Assembly: GCF_965227735.1 (NCBI RefSeq)
Contig: NZ_OZ245776.1
Location: forward strand, 2,232,001 to 2,296,000
Source: Larkinella sp965227735
GTDB lineage: Bacteria; Bacteroidota; Bacteroidia; Cytophagales; Spirosomataceae
Reading direction: 5' to 3'
Length of the DNA stretch: 64,000 bases
Under the pieces are notes generated by a model, which saw only the letters and a list, made by a program, of their open reading frames with translations, did no database searches and had not been told where the DNA came from. A program made the translations under genes and the position numbers. Within the stretch, counting starts at the first letter, position 1. The number at the start of each line of letters is the position of its first letter. Positions 41,023 to 50,800 of this stretch are shown piece by piece.

Positions 41023-41466
41023 TTACAATTTCAACGCAAAGTGGTGACTGACAATGTTAAACCGCTTGTTCAGATACAGCCGGTGGGCATCATACCGCTG
41101 TGGATTATGGCCCGAATCGAGCGTGACGGCCACGCAACCGGCTTTGCGGGCTTCGTCGATCACGAAGTCCAACAACTGGCTGGCGTAGCCTTTCCCGCGC
41201 TGGTCGGGCAGGGTCGACAAGTCATCAATGTACAGGGTTTTCCCGCTGAAAAGCAGGTTCATATAGCGGTAGCCGATGGCGGCCGGGGCCACGGTTTCGG
41301 ACGGATCAGTATCCGAATTATCGACAAAAGCGACCACGTAGCGGTCTTCTTCCTGCAACAAAAAAATCTGTCGGAGCGCCTGTTCTTCGGTTAAATGCGG
41401 CCGCAGGGTCACCAGAGCGGGCAGACAACGGCGAAGATCGGCTTCGGTTTGGGCAATTTTAATCAT
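41023..41466 (-). CDS. GNAT-family N-acetyltransferase
   Basis: 147 aa, acetyl-CoA-dependent acyltransferase. Seen: the beta-4 strand and pyrophosphate loop LYIDDLSTLPDQRGKGYASQLLDF (QxxGxG/A-like QRGKGYA) and the C-terminal CVAVTLDSGHNPQRYDAHRLYL, where the sugar or amine would bind. Substrate is unknown; the closing residues HRLYLNKRFNIVSHHFALKL fit small-molecule or ribosomal-protein N-acetyltransferases. It is 33 bp from hemC. Confidence 0.8.
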   Translation of the reverse strand: MIKIAQTEADLRRCLPALVTLRPHLTEEQALRQIFLLQEEDRYVVAFVDNSDTDPSETVAPAAIGYRYMNLLFSGKTLYIDDLSTLPDQRGKGYASQLLDFVIDEARKAGCVAVTLDSGHNPQRYDAHRLYLNKRFNIVSHHFALKL

Positions 41467-41499
41467 GAGAAACGGTGGCAGATGGCTTGAGCCGACAAG

Positions 41500-42423
41500 T
41501 TACAAGTTTTGGCGAACCGCCCGCAAAATTTCGTCCCCCCCTTTCGCTAATAAACTTTCGGCCAGATCGTGCCCAATCTGTTCGGCATCCGCCAGCGGCC
41601 CGCTGAATTGTTCCCGCAACAGCTCCTGGCCGTCGAGGCTCACGACGCCACCGGTCAGCGTCAGTTCCTCATCCTGCAAGGTGGCCAGCCCAAAAACCGG
41701 GATGCTGCAACCGCCTTCCAGCCTCCGCAAAAAGGCCCGCTCGGCTTTCAGGCAGGCTTCGGTGGGCGCGTGGTTGGTGAGTTGACGAATGGTATTGAGT
41801 TTGTCGATCGGCAGGCTGGTTGCCGCTTCGATGGCCACGCTGCCCTGCCCCACGGCGGGCGTAAAATCCTGCGTCGGCAGGTATTCGGCAATCAAATCGT
41901 CGTATTCCATCCGGTGAACGCCTGCGTAGGCCAGCAGCAGCGCGTCGCACTGCCCCTCTTCCAGTTTTCGCAGGCGGGTTTGCAGGTTGCCGCGCATGTC
42001 GACGGTGGTGATGTGCGGGCAAAAGTGCTTCAGCATCGCCACCCGGCGCGTCGAAGAAGTGCCGACGACAAATTCCCGGCCACCGGTCAGCGACAGGCTT
42101 TTGTCGTGGCTCACCAGCACGTCGTTGACCCGTTCGCGCTCCGTGAAAGCAATGATCGCCAGATCGTTCGGCAGGGATGATTGCAGGTCTTTGGCACTGT
42201 GAACGGCAATGTCGATGGTGCCCGCCCGAAGCTGGTCTTCCAGTTCCTGCGTAAAAACGCCCTTGCTGCCAATTTTCGATAGGGAGCGATCCAGAATCTG
42301 GTCGCCCTTGGTTTCGATCAGCACCAGTTCCGACTCGACCTCAGCCGCTTTCAGCAGATCCTGAATGTAATACGCCTGCCAAAGCGCCAGCCGACTGCTG
42401 CGCGTTCCAATTTTTATTTTCAT
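41500..42423 (-). CDS. hemC: Hydroxymethylbilane synthase (porphobilinogen deaminase)
   Basis: Polymerises four porphobilinogens in tetrapyrrole synthesis; 307 aa, cytosolic. Seen: KIGTRSSRLALWQA at the N terminus, SAKDLQSSLP, GTSSTRRVAMLKHFCP, RGNLQTRLRKLEEGQ, LAYAGVHRM, and the cofactor-binding Cys in RRLEGGCSIPVFG. The ATG at 42423 is used; the longer frame runs through an intergenic hairpin (42451-42478) in the leader. It is divergent from hsdM. Confidence 0.96.
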   Translation of the reverse strand: MKIKIGTRSSRLALWQAYYIQDLLKAAEVESELVLIETKGDQILDRSLSKIGSKGVFTQELEDQLRAGTIDIAVHSAKDLQSSLPNDLAIIAFTERERVNDVLVSHDKSLSLTGGREFVVGTSSTRRVAMLKHFCPHITTVDMRGNLQTRLRKLEEGQCDALLLAYAGVHRMEYDDLIAEYLPTQDFTPAVGQGSVAIEAATSLPIDKLNTIRQLTNHAPTEACLKAERAFLRRLEGGCSIPVFGLATLQDEELTLTGGVVSLDGQELLREQFSGPLADAEQIGHDLAESLLAKGGDEILRAVRQNL

Positions 42424-42450
42424 GGGTAAAAACCGTATCTGAAATGAAGG

Positions 42451-42478
42451 CGGCAAGTTATTCAAGAATAACTTGCCG
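42451..42478. promoter_or_regulatory. Perfect hairpin in the hemC/hsdM divergent region
   Basis: CGGCAAGTTATT (42451-42462) pairs exactly with AATAACTTGCCG (42467-42478) around a 4-nt loop. It lies 28 bp upstream of hemC and 72 bp upstream of hsdM. It could be an operator or an RNA hairpin in the hemC leader. Confidence 0.6.
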
Positions 42479-42515
42479 ACCAACGAAAACGCCGGGCGGC
42501 AATCCGTCAATTGTT

Positions 42516-42523
42516 TACATTTG
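42516..42523 (+). promoter_or_regulatory. Candidate -7 box for the hsd operon
   Basis: TACATTTG matches TAnnTTTG and lies 27 bp before the hsdM ATG. A -33 TTG is not obvious. Confidence 0.5.
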
Positions 42524-42549
42524 CCATTCAGAAAAAATAGCGATCCTGT

Positions 42550-44913
42550 ATGAATACGAGTGCTCACAATAAATTAGTCTCTTTTATCTGGTCCATTGCT
42601 GACGACTGCCTCCGCGATGTGTATGTTCGGGGTAAATACCGGGACGTTATCCTGCCAATGGTGGTGCTGCGCCGGTTGGATGCCCTGCTCGAACCGAGCA
42701 AGGACGAGGTGATGGAAGAAGTACGGTTTCAGCGCGAGGAAGCCGGTTTTACCGAACTGGACGATACGGGTTTGCGGGGGGCATCGGGCTACGTATTTTA
42801 CAACACCAGCGTCTGGACGCTGCAAAAACTGCACGACACGGCCACCAATAACCAGCAATTGCTGGAAGCCAACTTCACGGATTACCTGGACGGTTTCAGC
42901 GATAATGTGAAAGAGATTGTTCGCAAGTTTAATCTCAAAAGCCAGGTCAGGCACATGGCCAACAAGGATGTGCTGCTCGATGTATTGGAAAAATTCACCT
43001 CGCCGTATATCAATCTCACTCCGCATGAAAAACTGGACCCGGAAGGCCGTAAACTCCCGGCCTTGTCGAACCTGGGGATGGGTTATGTGTTCGAGGAGTT
43101 AATTCGGAAATTTAACGAAGAGAACAACGAAGAAGCGGGGGAACACTTTACGCCCCGCGAGGTCATCGACCTGATGACGCACCTGGTTTTTGAGCCGATT
43201 AAAGACCGACTGCCACCCGTGATGACCATCTATGACCCGGCTTGCGGATCGGGCGGCATGCTGACCGAATCGCAGAACTTCATCAAAGACGAAGAGGGCA
43301 TGATCCGCGCTACGGGTGATGTGTATCTGTTCGGCAAGGAAATCAACGACGAAACCTACGCCATTTGCAAGTCGGATATGATGATCAAGGGCAACGACCC
43401 CGAAAACATCAAAAACGGCTCGACGCTTTCGACCGACGAATTTGCCGGTCGTCAGTTTGATTTTATGCTCTCCAACCCACCTTATGGCAAATCGTGGGCG
43501 AGTGAGGTTAAATACATCAAAGATGGGAATGACGTGATCGACCCGCGTTTCCGCATCAGGCTCAAAAATTATTGGGGTGAAGAGGAAGACGCTGACGCCA
43601 TTCCGCGGTCGAGCGACGGGCAGTTGCTGTTCCTGATGGAAATGGTTAACAAACTCAAACCGTTAACGGCGGCTCCGGCCGGGTCCCGGATTGCCTCGGT
43701 CCACAACGGTTCCAGTCTATTTACGGGCGATGCCGGGGGTGGCGAAAGCAACATCCGGCGCTACTTGATCGAAAATGATCTGCTCGAAGCCATCATTCAG
43801 TTGCCCAATAACCTGTTTTACAACACCGGTATTACGACGTATATCTGGTTGTTGAGCAACGGCAAAACCGCCCACCGGAGAGGTAAAGTACAACTCATTG
43901 ACGCTGGTCCGCTATATCGCAAACTACGGAAAAATCTCGGGGCCAAAAACTGTGAACTGGCCCCCGAGCACATCCATGAAATCCTGCAAGCGTATTTACA
44001 GCTATCGAACATCGAACGCACGGGAGATGAGGGGCTGGCCAGTCGGGTGTTCGACAACCCGGATTTTGGCTATTATAAAGTGACCATCGAGCGGCCCAAA
44101 CGCCTGAAAGCCCAGTTTAGCGCCGAACGGATTGCGGAGTTACGCTTTGACAATAAACTCCGCGAACCGATGGCCTGGGCCTGGGAAACCTACGGCGATC
44201 GGGTGTATACGGACCTGCCCGCGCTGGAAAAAGACCTGATCGACTGGTGCGAGAAACAGGACCTGAACCTGGCCCGCAAACAGCAGGAAGCCCTGTTAAA
44301 ACCCGACAACTGGCTGAAACAGCAGGTGCTGATGAATACCGCCACCAAACTAATGCGCGCCATCGGCACCGACGAATACCACAATTTTAATGTCTTTGCC
44401 CGCGAGGTCGACCTGGAATTGAAGGCGCTGGGCGTCAAACTGTCGGCTTCCGAAAAGAAACAGATTCTGGATGCCGTGAGCTGGTACGATGCCGATGCCG
44501 AAAAGGTGGTGAAAGGCACCATCAAGCTCAAAGGCGATAAACTGAACGAGCTGCTGGCGCATCTGAATTGTACCGAAGCCCAATTGCCTGATTTTGGCTA
44601 TTATACTACGGAAAAACCGGGCGCATCCACGCGGGGTGAATACCTCGAATATGAAACCGAATCAGACCTGCGTGATACGGAAAACGTGCCGCTCAAAGAC
44701 GATATCCACGCCTATTTTCTGCGCGAAGTGAAACCCCACGTGGCCGAAGCCTGGATTAACCTCGACGCCACCAAGATTGGCTACGAAATCAGCTTTAACA
44801 AATACTTTTACCGCCACAAACCGCTGCGGACGCTGGAGGAAGTGAGTGCCGATATTCTGCAACTGGAAGAAGAAAGTGAAGGGCTGATTAAGTCTATTTT
44901 ATCCTTAACCTGA
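42550..44913 (+). CDS. hsdM: Type I restriction-modification DNA methyltransferase subunit (HsdM)
   Basis: N6-adenine methyltransferase subunit, 787 aa. Seen: N-terminal helical domain (DDCLRDVYVRGKYRDVILPMVVLRRLD), SAM motif I in YDPACGSGGML, catalytic motif IV NPPYGKSW and FYNTGITTYIWLLSN. It is longer than typical HsdM (about 500-550 aa); the extra 200-plus residues after about 520 form a C-terminal extension that ends with a coiled segment ILQLEEESEGLIKS. It would pair with two HsdM and one HsdS to methylate the site. First gene of the restriction island. Confidence 0.97.
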   Translation: MNTSAHNKLVSFIWSIADDCLRDVYVRGKYRDVILPMVVLRRLDALLEPSKDEVMEEVRFQREEAGFTELDDTGLRGASGYVFYNTSVWTLQKLHDTATNNQQLLEANFTDYLDGFSDNVKEIVRKFNLKSQVRHMANKDVLLDVLEKFTSPYINLTPHEKLDPEGRKLPALSNLGMGYVFEELIRKFNEENNEEAGEHFTPREVIDLMTHLVFEPIKDRLPPVMTIYDPACGSGGMLTESQNFIKDEEGMIRATGDVYLFGKEINDETYAICKSDMMIKGNDPENIKNGSTLSTDEFAGRQFDFMLSNPPYGKSWASEVKYIKDGNDVIDPRFRIRLKNYWGEEEDADAIPRSSDGQLLFLMEMVNKLKPLTAAPAGSRIASVHNGSSLFTGDAGGGESNIRRYLIENDLLEAIIQLPNNLFYNTGITTYIWLLSNGKTAHRRGKVQLIDAGPLYRKLRKNLGAKNCELAPEHIHEILQAYLQLSNIERTGDEGLASRVFDNPDFGYYKVTIERPKRLKAQFSAERIAELRFDNKLREPMAWAWETYGDRVYTDLPALEKDLIDWCEKQDLNLARKQQEALLKPDNWLKQQVLMNTATKLMRAIGTDEYHNFNVFAREVDLELKALGVKLSASEKKQILDAVSWYDADAEKVVKGTIKLKGDKLNELLAHLNCTEAQLPDFGYYTTEKPGASTRGEYLEYETESDLRDTENVPLKDDIHAYFLREVKPHVAEAWINLDATKIGYEISFNKYFYRHKPLRTLEEVSADILQLEEESEGLIKSILSLT

Positions 44914-44966
44914 TTTTACAATACTCTCGGCACTGCCGGGGGTATTTTCCGGACGCAGTAATCAAG

Positions 44967-46022
44967 ATGGATAAAGAGCTACTACCCGAAGATAATCAAC
45001 TTGTTAGTGACATTAAGCAGTTGATCGAAGGCACTCGTCAGATGGTTAGCCAAACCGTAAATTCGGGACTGACGCAGTTGTACTGGCACATTGGCAAACG
45101 AATCAATACAGAGTTACTTGCCCACGCACGAGCCGAATACGGCAAGCAGATTGTGGTTTCGATAGCCCAGGAATTGACGGGTGAATATGGCCGTAGTTTT
45201 GACGAGAAGAACCTACGCCGGATGATCCAGTTTTCAGAATTATTTCCGGATGCTGACATTGTCGCGACACTGTCACGACAATTGAGTTGGTCGCACTTTG
45301 TCGCTATGATTCCGCTGAAAGACAGCCTGCAACGGGATTTTTACGCGCAAATGTGCCGGATCGAAAACTGGTCGGTGCGAACGCTGCGGCAAAAAATCGA
45401 CGGTATGTTGTTTGAACGGACTGCTCTGTCCAAAAAGCCCGAAGACCTGGCCCAACTGGAGTTACGGCAACTCCGGGAAGAGGACCGGATAACTCCCGAT
45501 CTGATTTTCAAAGACCCGTACCTCCTTGACTTTCTGAACCTGAAAGACACGTTCAGCGAACTGGATCTGGAAGAAGCTATTCTACGCGAGATTGAAAAGT
45601 TTATTCTTGAACTTGGCAACGGATTTACGTTTGTGGAACGGCAAAAGCGGATGGTGATCGACAATCAGGATTTTCGGCTTGATCTGCTCTTCTATCATCG
45701 ACGGCTGAAACGGCTGGTGGCCGTTGAGTTGAAACTTGGTAAGTTCAAAGCCGCCTACAAAGGGCAGATGGAGCTTTATTTACGCTGGCTGGAGAAGTAC
45801 GACCAACAGCCCGGCGAAGAACAACCCATTGGGCTGATTCTCTGTGCGGAAGGAAACCGGGAGCAAATTGAACTGCTCCAGCTCGATACGGCTAACATCC
45901 GGGTTGCTGAATACCTGACTGATTATTTACCCAAAGAACTGCTGATGCAGAAACTACATCAATTTACGGAATCGAGCAAACGAATGCTGGACAACCGACC
46001 TCAACCCGACACCCATGACTGA
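44967..46022 (+). CDS. DUF1016/PDDEXK nuclease-domain protein (YhcG-like)
   Basis: 351 aa. Seen: an N-terminal DUF1016 helical domain (LYWHIGKRINTELL; YGRSFDEKNLRRMIQFSELFP) and a C-terminal PD-(D/E)xK nuclease fold with VIDNQDFRLDLLFYHRRL then VAVELKLGKF (Asp and ELK catalytic triad). Genes of this family repeatedly lie within hsd operons. The stop overlaps the hsdS start by 8 bases, so co-expression is certain in practice. It may modulate or protect the type I system; its role is not established. Confidence 0.9.
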   Translation: MDKELLPEDNQLVSDIKQLIEGTRQMVSQTVNSGLTQLYWHIGKRINTELLAHARAEYGKQIVVSIAQELTGEYGRSFDEKNLRRMIQFSELFPDADIVATLSRQLSWSHFVAMIPLKDSLQRDFYAQMCRIENWSVRTLRQKIDGMLFERTALSKKPEDLAQLELRQLREEDRITPDLIFKDPYLLDFLNLKDTFSELDLEEAILREIEKFILELGNGFTFVERQKRMVIDNQDFRLDLLFYHRRLKRLVAVELKLGKFKAAYKGQMELYLRWLEKYDQQPGEEQPIGLILCAEGNREQIELLQLDTANIRVAEYLTDYLPKELLMQKLHQFTESSKRMLDNRPQPDTHD

Positions 46023-47313
46023 TACCGCTGAAATCAAAACGAACGAAACGCTGAAACACAACCGATATGCCGACTACAAAGATTCCGGTGTAGAGTGGCT
46101 GGGCGAAATTCCGGCGCATTGGGAGGTTGTGAAATCTAAATACTTATGGAAAGAAAGAATTGACTTATCAGAAAATGGCGATGAAATGCTTCTTTCTGTA
46201 TCTCAATATACTGGAGTAGGTACAAGAGACGATGGTTCCAGAACGGAATCACTGGTTGGGTATAAAAAGGTCCAGAAAAACGACTTAGTAATAAATATAA
46301 TGCTAGCCTGGTTAGGTGGCTTAGGGCTATCTTCTTTCAGCGGTGTTGTGAGTCCAGCTTATGCAGTATATAGACAGACAAAAGATTTAAACCCCAAGTT
46401 TCTACACTATCTGTACCGAACGAGTATTTACCTTGATGAATTTGGCCGGAGATCAAAAGGGGTTGTCCCATCCAGATGGAGAATGTATACTGATGACTTT
46501 GGGCAGGTTATAACTCTTCTCGCCCCCCTCACCGAACAAACCCGCATTGCCGAATTTTTAGACCGAAAAACCGCCCAGATCGACCAGGCCATTGCCCAGA
46601 AAGAACGGCTGATCGAGTTGCTCAACGAACGGCGGCAGGTGATGATTCATCAAGCCATTACGCGGGGATTGAATCCGGATGTGCCGATGAAAGATTCTGG
46701 TATTGAGTGGATAGGGGAAATTCCGGCACATTGGGAGGTGAAGAAGTTGAAGTACGTGCTGACAGAAAGAAATGACAGGTCAGATACTGGTCTTGAAACG
46801 ATGTTGATGATGAGCCAAGAACATGGCCTTGTTGTGAGAGCCGAATACCATGAAAAAGCTATTGCTGGCCAAACAAGCATTGGTAGTAAAAAGGTGCTTT
46901 ACAACGACTTAGTATTCAATAAACTTAAAGCACATTTGGGCGTTTTCTTCAAAAGTACGATTGAAGAAGTTGGATTAGTTAGTCCAGATTATGCAGTATA
47001 TACTTCAAATGGAGTGGTTGAAGATTTAAAGTTCTTAGAACTTTTGTTTAGGCACCCAGCTTACATATGGCAATTTATTTGCAGTGCAACTGGCATTGTT
47101 GAGGGTTTAATTCGATTATACACTGGGGATTTATTCAATATAAGAATTTCCGTTCCTCCTTTGACTGAGCAAAAAGAAATCTTAGCCGAAGTAAATGAAA
47201 AAAGTTCGCAGATAGAAAGTGCTTTAAAAAAGATGGAGTATGAAATTAAACTCCTCCAGGAACTCAAATCAACCTTGATCAACTCGGCTGTAACGGGCAA
47301 GATCAAGGTATAA
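46015..47313 (+). CDS. hsdS: Type I restriction-modification specificity subunit (HsdS)
   Basis: 432-aa DNA-recognition subunit. Seen: two target-recognition domains, each starting with the repeated phrase YKDSGVEWLGEIPAHWEV (about residues 22-39) and MKDSGIEWIGEIPAHWEV (about 224-241), each ending in a coiled conserved region (TEQTRIAEFLDRKTAQIDQAI; TEQKEILAEVNEKSSQIESAL). The recognition domains are clearly more AT-rich than the flanks, consistent with exchange. Two half-sites would give a bipartite sequence. Assignment firm; the target sequence is unknown. Confidence 0.96.
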   Translation: MTDTAEIKTNETLKHNRYADYKDSGVEWLGEIPAHWEVVKSKYLWKERIDLSENGDEMLLSVSQYTGVGTRDDGSRTESLVGYKKVQKNDLVINIMLAWLGGLGLSSFSGVVSPAYAVYRQTKDLNPKFLHYLYRTSIYLDEFGRRSKGVVPSRWRMYTDDFGQVITLLAPLTEQTRIAEFLDRKTAQIDQAIAQKERLIELLNERRQVMIHQAITRGLNPDVPMKDSGIEWIGEIPAHWEVKKLKYVLTERNDRSDTGLETMLMMSQEHGLVVRAEYHEKAIAGQTSIGSKKVLYNDLVFNKLKAHLGVFFKSTIEEVGLVSPDYAVYTSNGVVEDLKFLELLFRHPAYIWQFICSATGIVEGLIRLYTGDLFNIRISVPPLTEQKEILAEVNEKSSQIESALKKMEYEIKLLQELKSTLINSAVTGKIKV

Positions 47314-47392
47314 CGGCAACCGGTTTTTTGAGCGATAAATACCAAACTATGTGTTTTCTTTTATGTATTTTTCGAACCCAGTAGAATGCCGA

Positions 47393-47430
47393 AAGCCCGG
47401 CTTGTGGCCGGGCTTCAGCATCTTAAGGAG
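47393..47430. repeat. Short palindrome with CTTCAGCATC loop flank
   Basis: A 9-bp stem AAGCCCGGC/GCCGGGCTT (47393-47401 with 47407-47415) is followed by CAGCATCTTAAGG. The CTT-then-AGCATC junction is the same as in the 17341 and 40950 palindromes, so this is probably a shortened member. No T-run follows, so it is not a good terminator for hsdS. Confidence 0.6.
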
Positions 47431-47460
47431 GAGGGCGTTACGCTTCGGGCTCTGTAGCCA

Positions 47461-47701
47461 CTGTCCAACGCAGGCACTGCAACCCTATCAGTTTCATTCA
47501 GTAAAGCAGTAGAAGAAACGATTTCTACTGAACTTACTACTTATTCTGGTACAAATGTCGCACCAAATACACGAATAAAACAAGTGATTTCAGTCTGTGC
47601 TGAATGGGTTGATGGGTTTTCTGCTGAATAACCCAGCAGATGCAAATAGGGATGGTGAGATATCCATTGATGATTATTCATTCTGCAACAACTACAGTTA
47701 A
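47461..47701 (+). pseudogene. Decayed fragments resembling Calx-beta and EF-hand coding sequence
   Basis: In the 500-bp hsdS-hsdR gap two short frames have protein-like sequence. Frame 1 (47461-47631) reads LSNAGTATLSVSFSKAVEET, resembling a Calx-beta domain start. Frame 2 (47639-47701) reads DANRDGEISIDDY, a perfect EF-hand/dockerin-type calcium loop. The frames are offset, neither has a start codon of note, and the GC is lower than the neighbours. Read as remnants of a calcium-binding surface protein, or as coincidence; the rest of the gap shows nothing else. Confidence 0.35.
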
Positions 47702-47813
47702 ACGTCATTGAGCACAGTAAATACCAATTGGATGATTTATTGCGTGTCGATAATCCAATGGAAGTTTTTTACTAGATTTTAGACTGCTATTCCTACAAAA
47801 TCACTCTTAATCA

Positions 47814-50800
47814 ATGCCCAGCCAGACCAACGAACAAGCCCTCGAAGCCGCCATTGAGAAACAATTAACCGGCACCACCCGCGAAGACGTTCAGGCGGGA
47901 ACCGTCGCCGAAACCGCTCCGCACTACCGGGCGGGCAACGGCTACTGGCTGGGCGAACCCGCCGATTTCAACGCCGACTACGCCATCGACACCCGGCGCT
48001 TCTGGCATTTTCTGACCACCACCCAGCCCGACGAACTGGCTAAACTCCAGACCCAGCCCCAGTGGGAGTTGCTGATCCTGCAAAAAGTGGATCGGCTGAT
48101 CAAAAAATACGGCATTCTGTATCTGTTCCGCAAAGGGCTGGACATCGATGATGCCCAATTTACGATGCTGTATGTGCCGCCCCTGGCGTCGAGCAGTCAG
48201 GCCGTGAAAGACGCCTTCGAGCGGAACGAATTCAGCGTAACGCGGCAACTGCGCTATTCGACCACCAACCCCCGCGAAGAACTGGACATGGTGGTGTTTA
48301 TCAACGGGTTGCCCGTGGCCACGATGGAGCTAAAGAACCAGTGGACGGGGCAAAACGCGCGGGTCCACGGCATCAAACAATACAAATGGGATCGTGACGC
48401 CACCCAGCCGCTGTTGCAGTTTGGCCGGTGCGTGGTCCATTTTGCCGTCGATCCCGATGAAGTTTTCATGACCACCCGGCTGAGTGGGAAAGACACCTAT
48501 TTTCTGCCGTTCAACAAGGGTGACAAAAATCATGGCGCCGGCAATCCACCCAATTCTTTCGGCCATAAAACCGCCTACCTCTGGGAAGAGGTGCTAACCC
48601 GGCAAAACCTGAGTACGATTATCCAGCACTTTGTTACCCTCGACGGCAAAGCTACCGATCCGCTGTCGAAGCGAAACCTGCTTTTTCCGCGCTATCACCA
48701 GTGGGATGTTGTTCGGGGTTTACTAAAAAAAGTCAGCCTGCATGGCGTGGGGCAAACGTATCTGATTCAGCATTCGGCGGGTTCGGGCAAATCCAACTCC
48801 ATCACCTGGGCGGCTTTCCAATTGATCGAAGCCTATCCCGAGTCGGAATCCACACCGGGAAACCGGGGCATCACCCACCCGCTGTTCGACTCGGTTATTG
48901 TGGTCACCGACCGCCGGTTGCTCGACCGCCAGATTCGGGACAATATCAAAGAGTTTTCGCAGGTTAAAAACATTGTGGCTCCGGCGTTTAGCTCTCAGGA
49001 GTTACGCACGGCGCTGGAAGGTGGCAAGAAGATCATCATCACCACCATTCAGAAATTCCCGTTCATCATCGACGGAATTGCCGACCTGAGCGACAAGCGG
49101 TTTGCGGTCATCATCGACGAAGCCCACAGTTCGCAGAGTGGTTCGGCCCACGACAGCATGAACAACGCGATGGGCAAAGCCAAAGCGGACAACAACGACG
49201 AGGAGACCGACGCCCAGGACCTGATTCTGGCGGCCATGCAGGCCCGAAAAATGCGCGGCAATGCGTCGTATTTCGCCTTTACGGCCACACCCAAGCCCAA
49301 CACCCTCGAAAAGTTTGGCACGAAGCAGGCCGACGGCAAATTCGCTCCGTTTCATTTATACTCGATGAAACAGGCTATTGAGGAAGGTTTCATTCTGGAT
49401 GTTCTGGCCAATTATACGACGTACAAAAGTTATTACGAGATTGAGAAATCAATCGAAGAAAATCCGCTTTTCGATACCCAGAAGGCCCAGAAAAAGCTAC
49501 GCAGTTACGTCGAACAGCACCGGCAAACCATTCATACCAAGGCTGAGATTATGCTGGACCACTTCACGACGCAGGTGGTGAACACCAAAAAGCTCAAGGG
49601 CAAAGCCAAAGGCATGGTGGTTACGCAAAGCATTGAATCGGCTATTCGGTATTTTCTGGCCATCCGCACCATCCTGGCCGATAAAAATACCGCCTTCAAA
49701 GCCGTCATTGCTTTTTCGGGCAAAAAAACCGTTGATGGCATCGAGCATACGGAAGCCAGCCTGAACGGTTTTGCCGAGACCGAAACCAAAGACCGGTTTG
49801 ACACCGATGAATACCGGCTGTTGGTCGTGGCCAACAAATACCTGACGGGTTTCGACCAGCCCAAACTCTCGGCCATGTACATCGACAAGAAATTGCAGGG
49901 TGTGCTGGCCGTTCAGGCGCTGTCGCGGTTGAACCGGGCGGCCAATGCCCTGGGCAAGAAAACCGAAGATTTGTTTATTCTGGATTTCTTCAATACCGTC
50001 GATGACATCAAGTCCGCATTCGATCCCTTTTATACGGCGACCTCGTTGAGCAGTGCCACCGACGTCAACGTGTTGCACGAGTTGAAAGCCCAACTGGACG
50101 ATGTTGGGGTCTATGAATGGGGCGAAGTGGAGGATTTTGTCGCCAAATATTTCCGGGGCGTCGATGCCCAGCAGCTCAGTCCCATCATTGACGTAGCCGC
50201 TGATCGGTTCAGCAGCGAGCTGGGGCTGGAAGACAATGACAAGGCCGATTTTAAAATCAAAGCCAAGCAGTTTGTCAAGATTTACGGGCAAATGGCGTCC
50301 ATCCTCCCGTTTGAAGTGGTGAACTGGGAAAAGTTGTTCTGGTTTTTAAAGTTCCTGATTCCCAAGCTGATCGTCCGCGACCCGCAGGGCGATGCGCTGG
50401 ATGAGTTGCTCCAGTCGGTCGATCTATCCACGTATGGTCTGGAACGCACCAAACTGGGCCATACCATCGGTCTGGATGATTCCGAAACCGAAGTAGACCC
50501 GCAAAACCCGAATCCGCGCGGAGCCCACGGCAGCGATGCCGAGCACGACCCCTTAGACCTGATCATCAACAGCTTCAACGAGCAGCATTTTCAGGGCTGG
50601 AGTGCTACACCCGAAGAGCAGCGGGTAAAGTTTATCAGCATGTTGAAGTATGTTCAACAACAGCCGAGTTTTAAGACCCATGTTCTCAATAATCCGGATG
50701 TGCAAAACCGTGAAATTGCCTTCCAGAAGCTGTTCAACGATGCCGTCAACCAGCAACGCAAATTGGATATTGAATTTTATAAATTATATACGCAGGATGC

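Noticed and set aside
47612..47701. 29-codon ORF with an EF-hand-like sequence as a real small gene
   Set aside because: No ribosome-binding context or promoter is seen, and it overlaps another fragment in a second frame; treated as a remnant.
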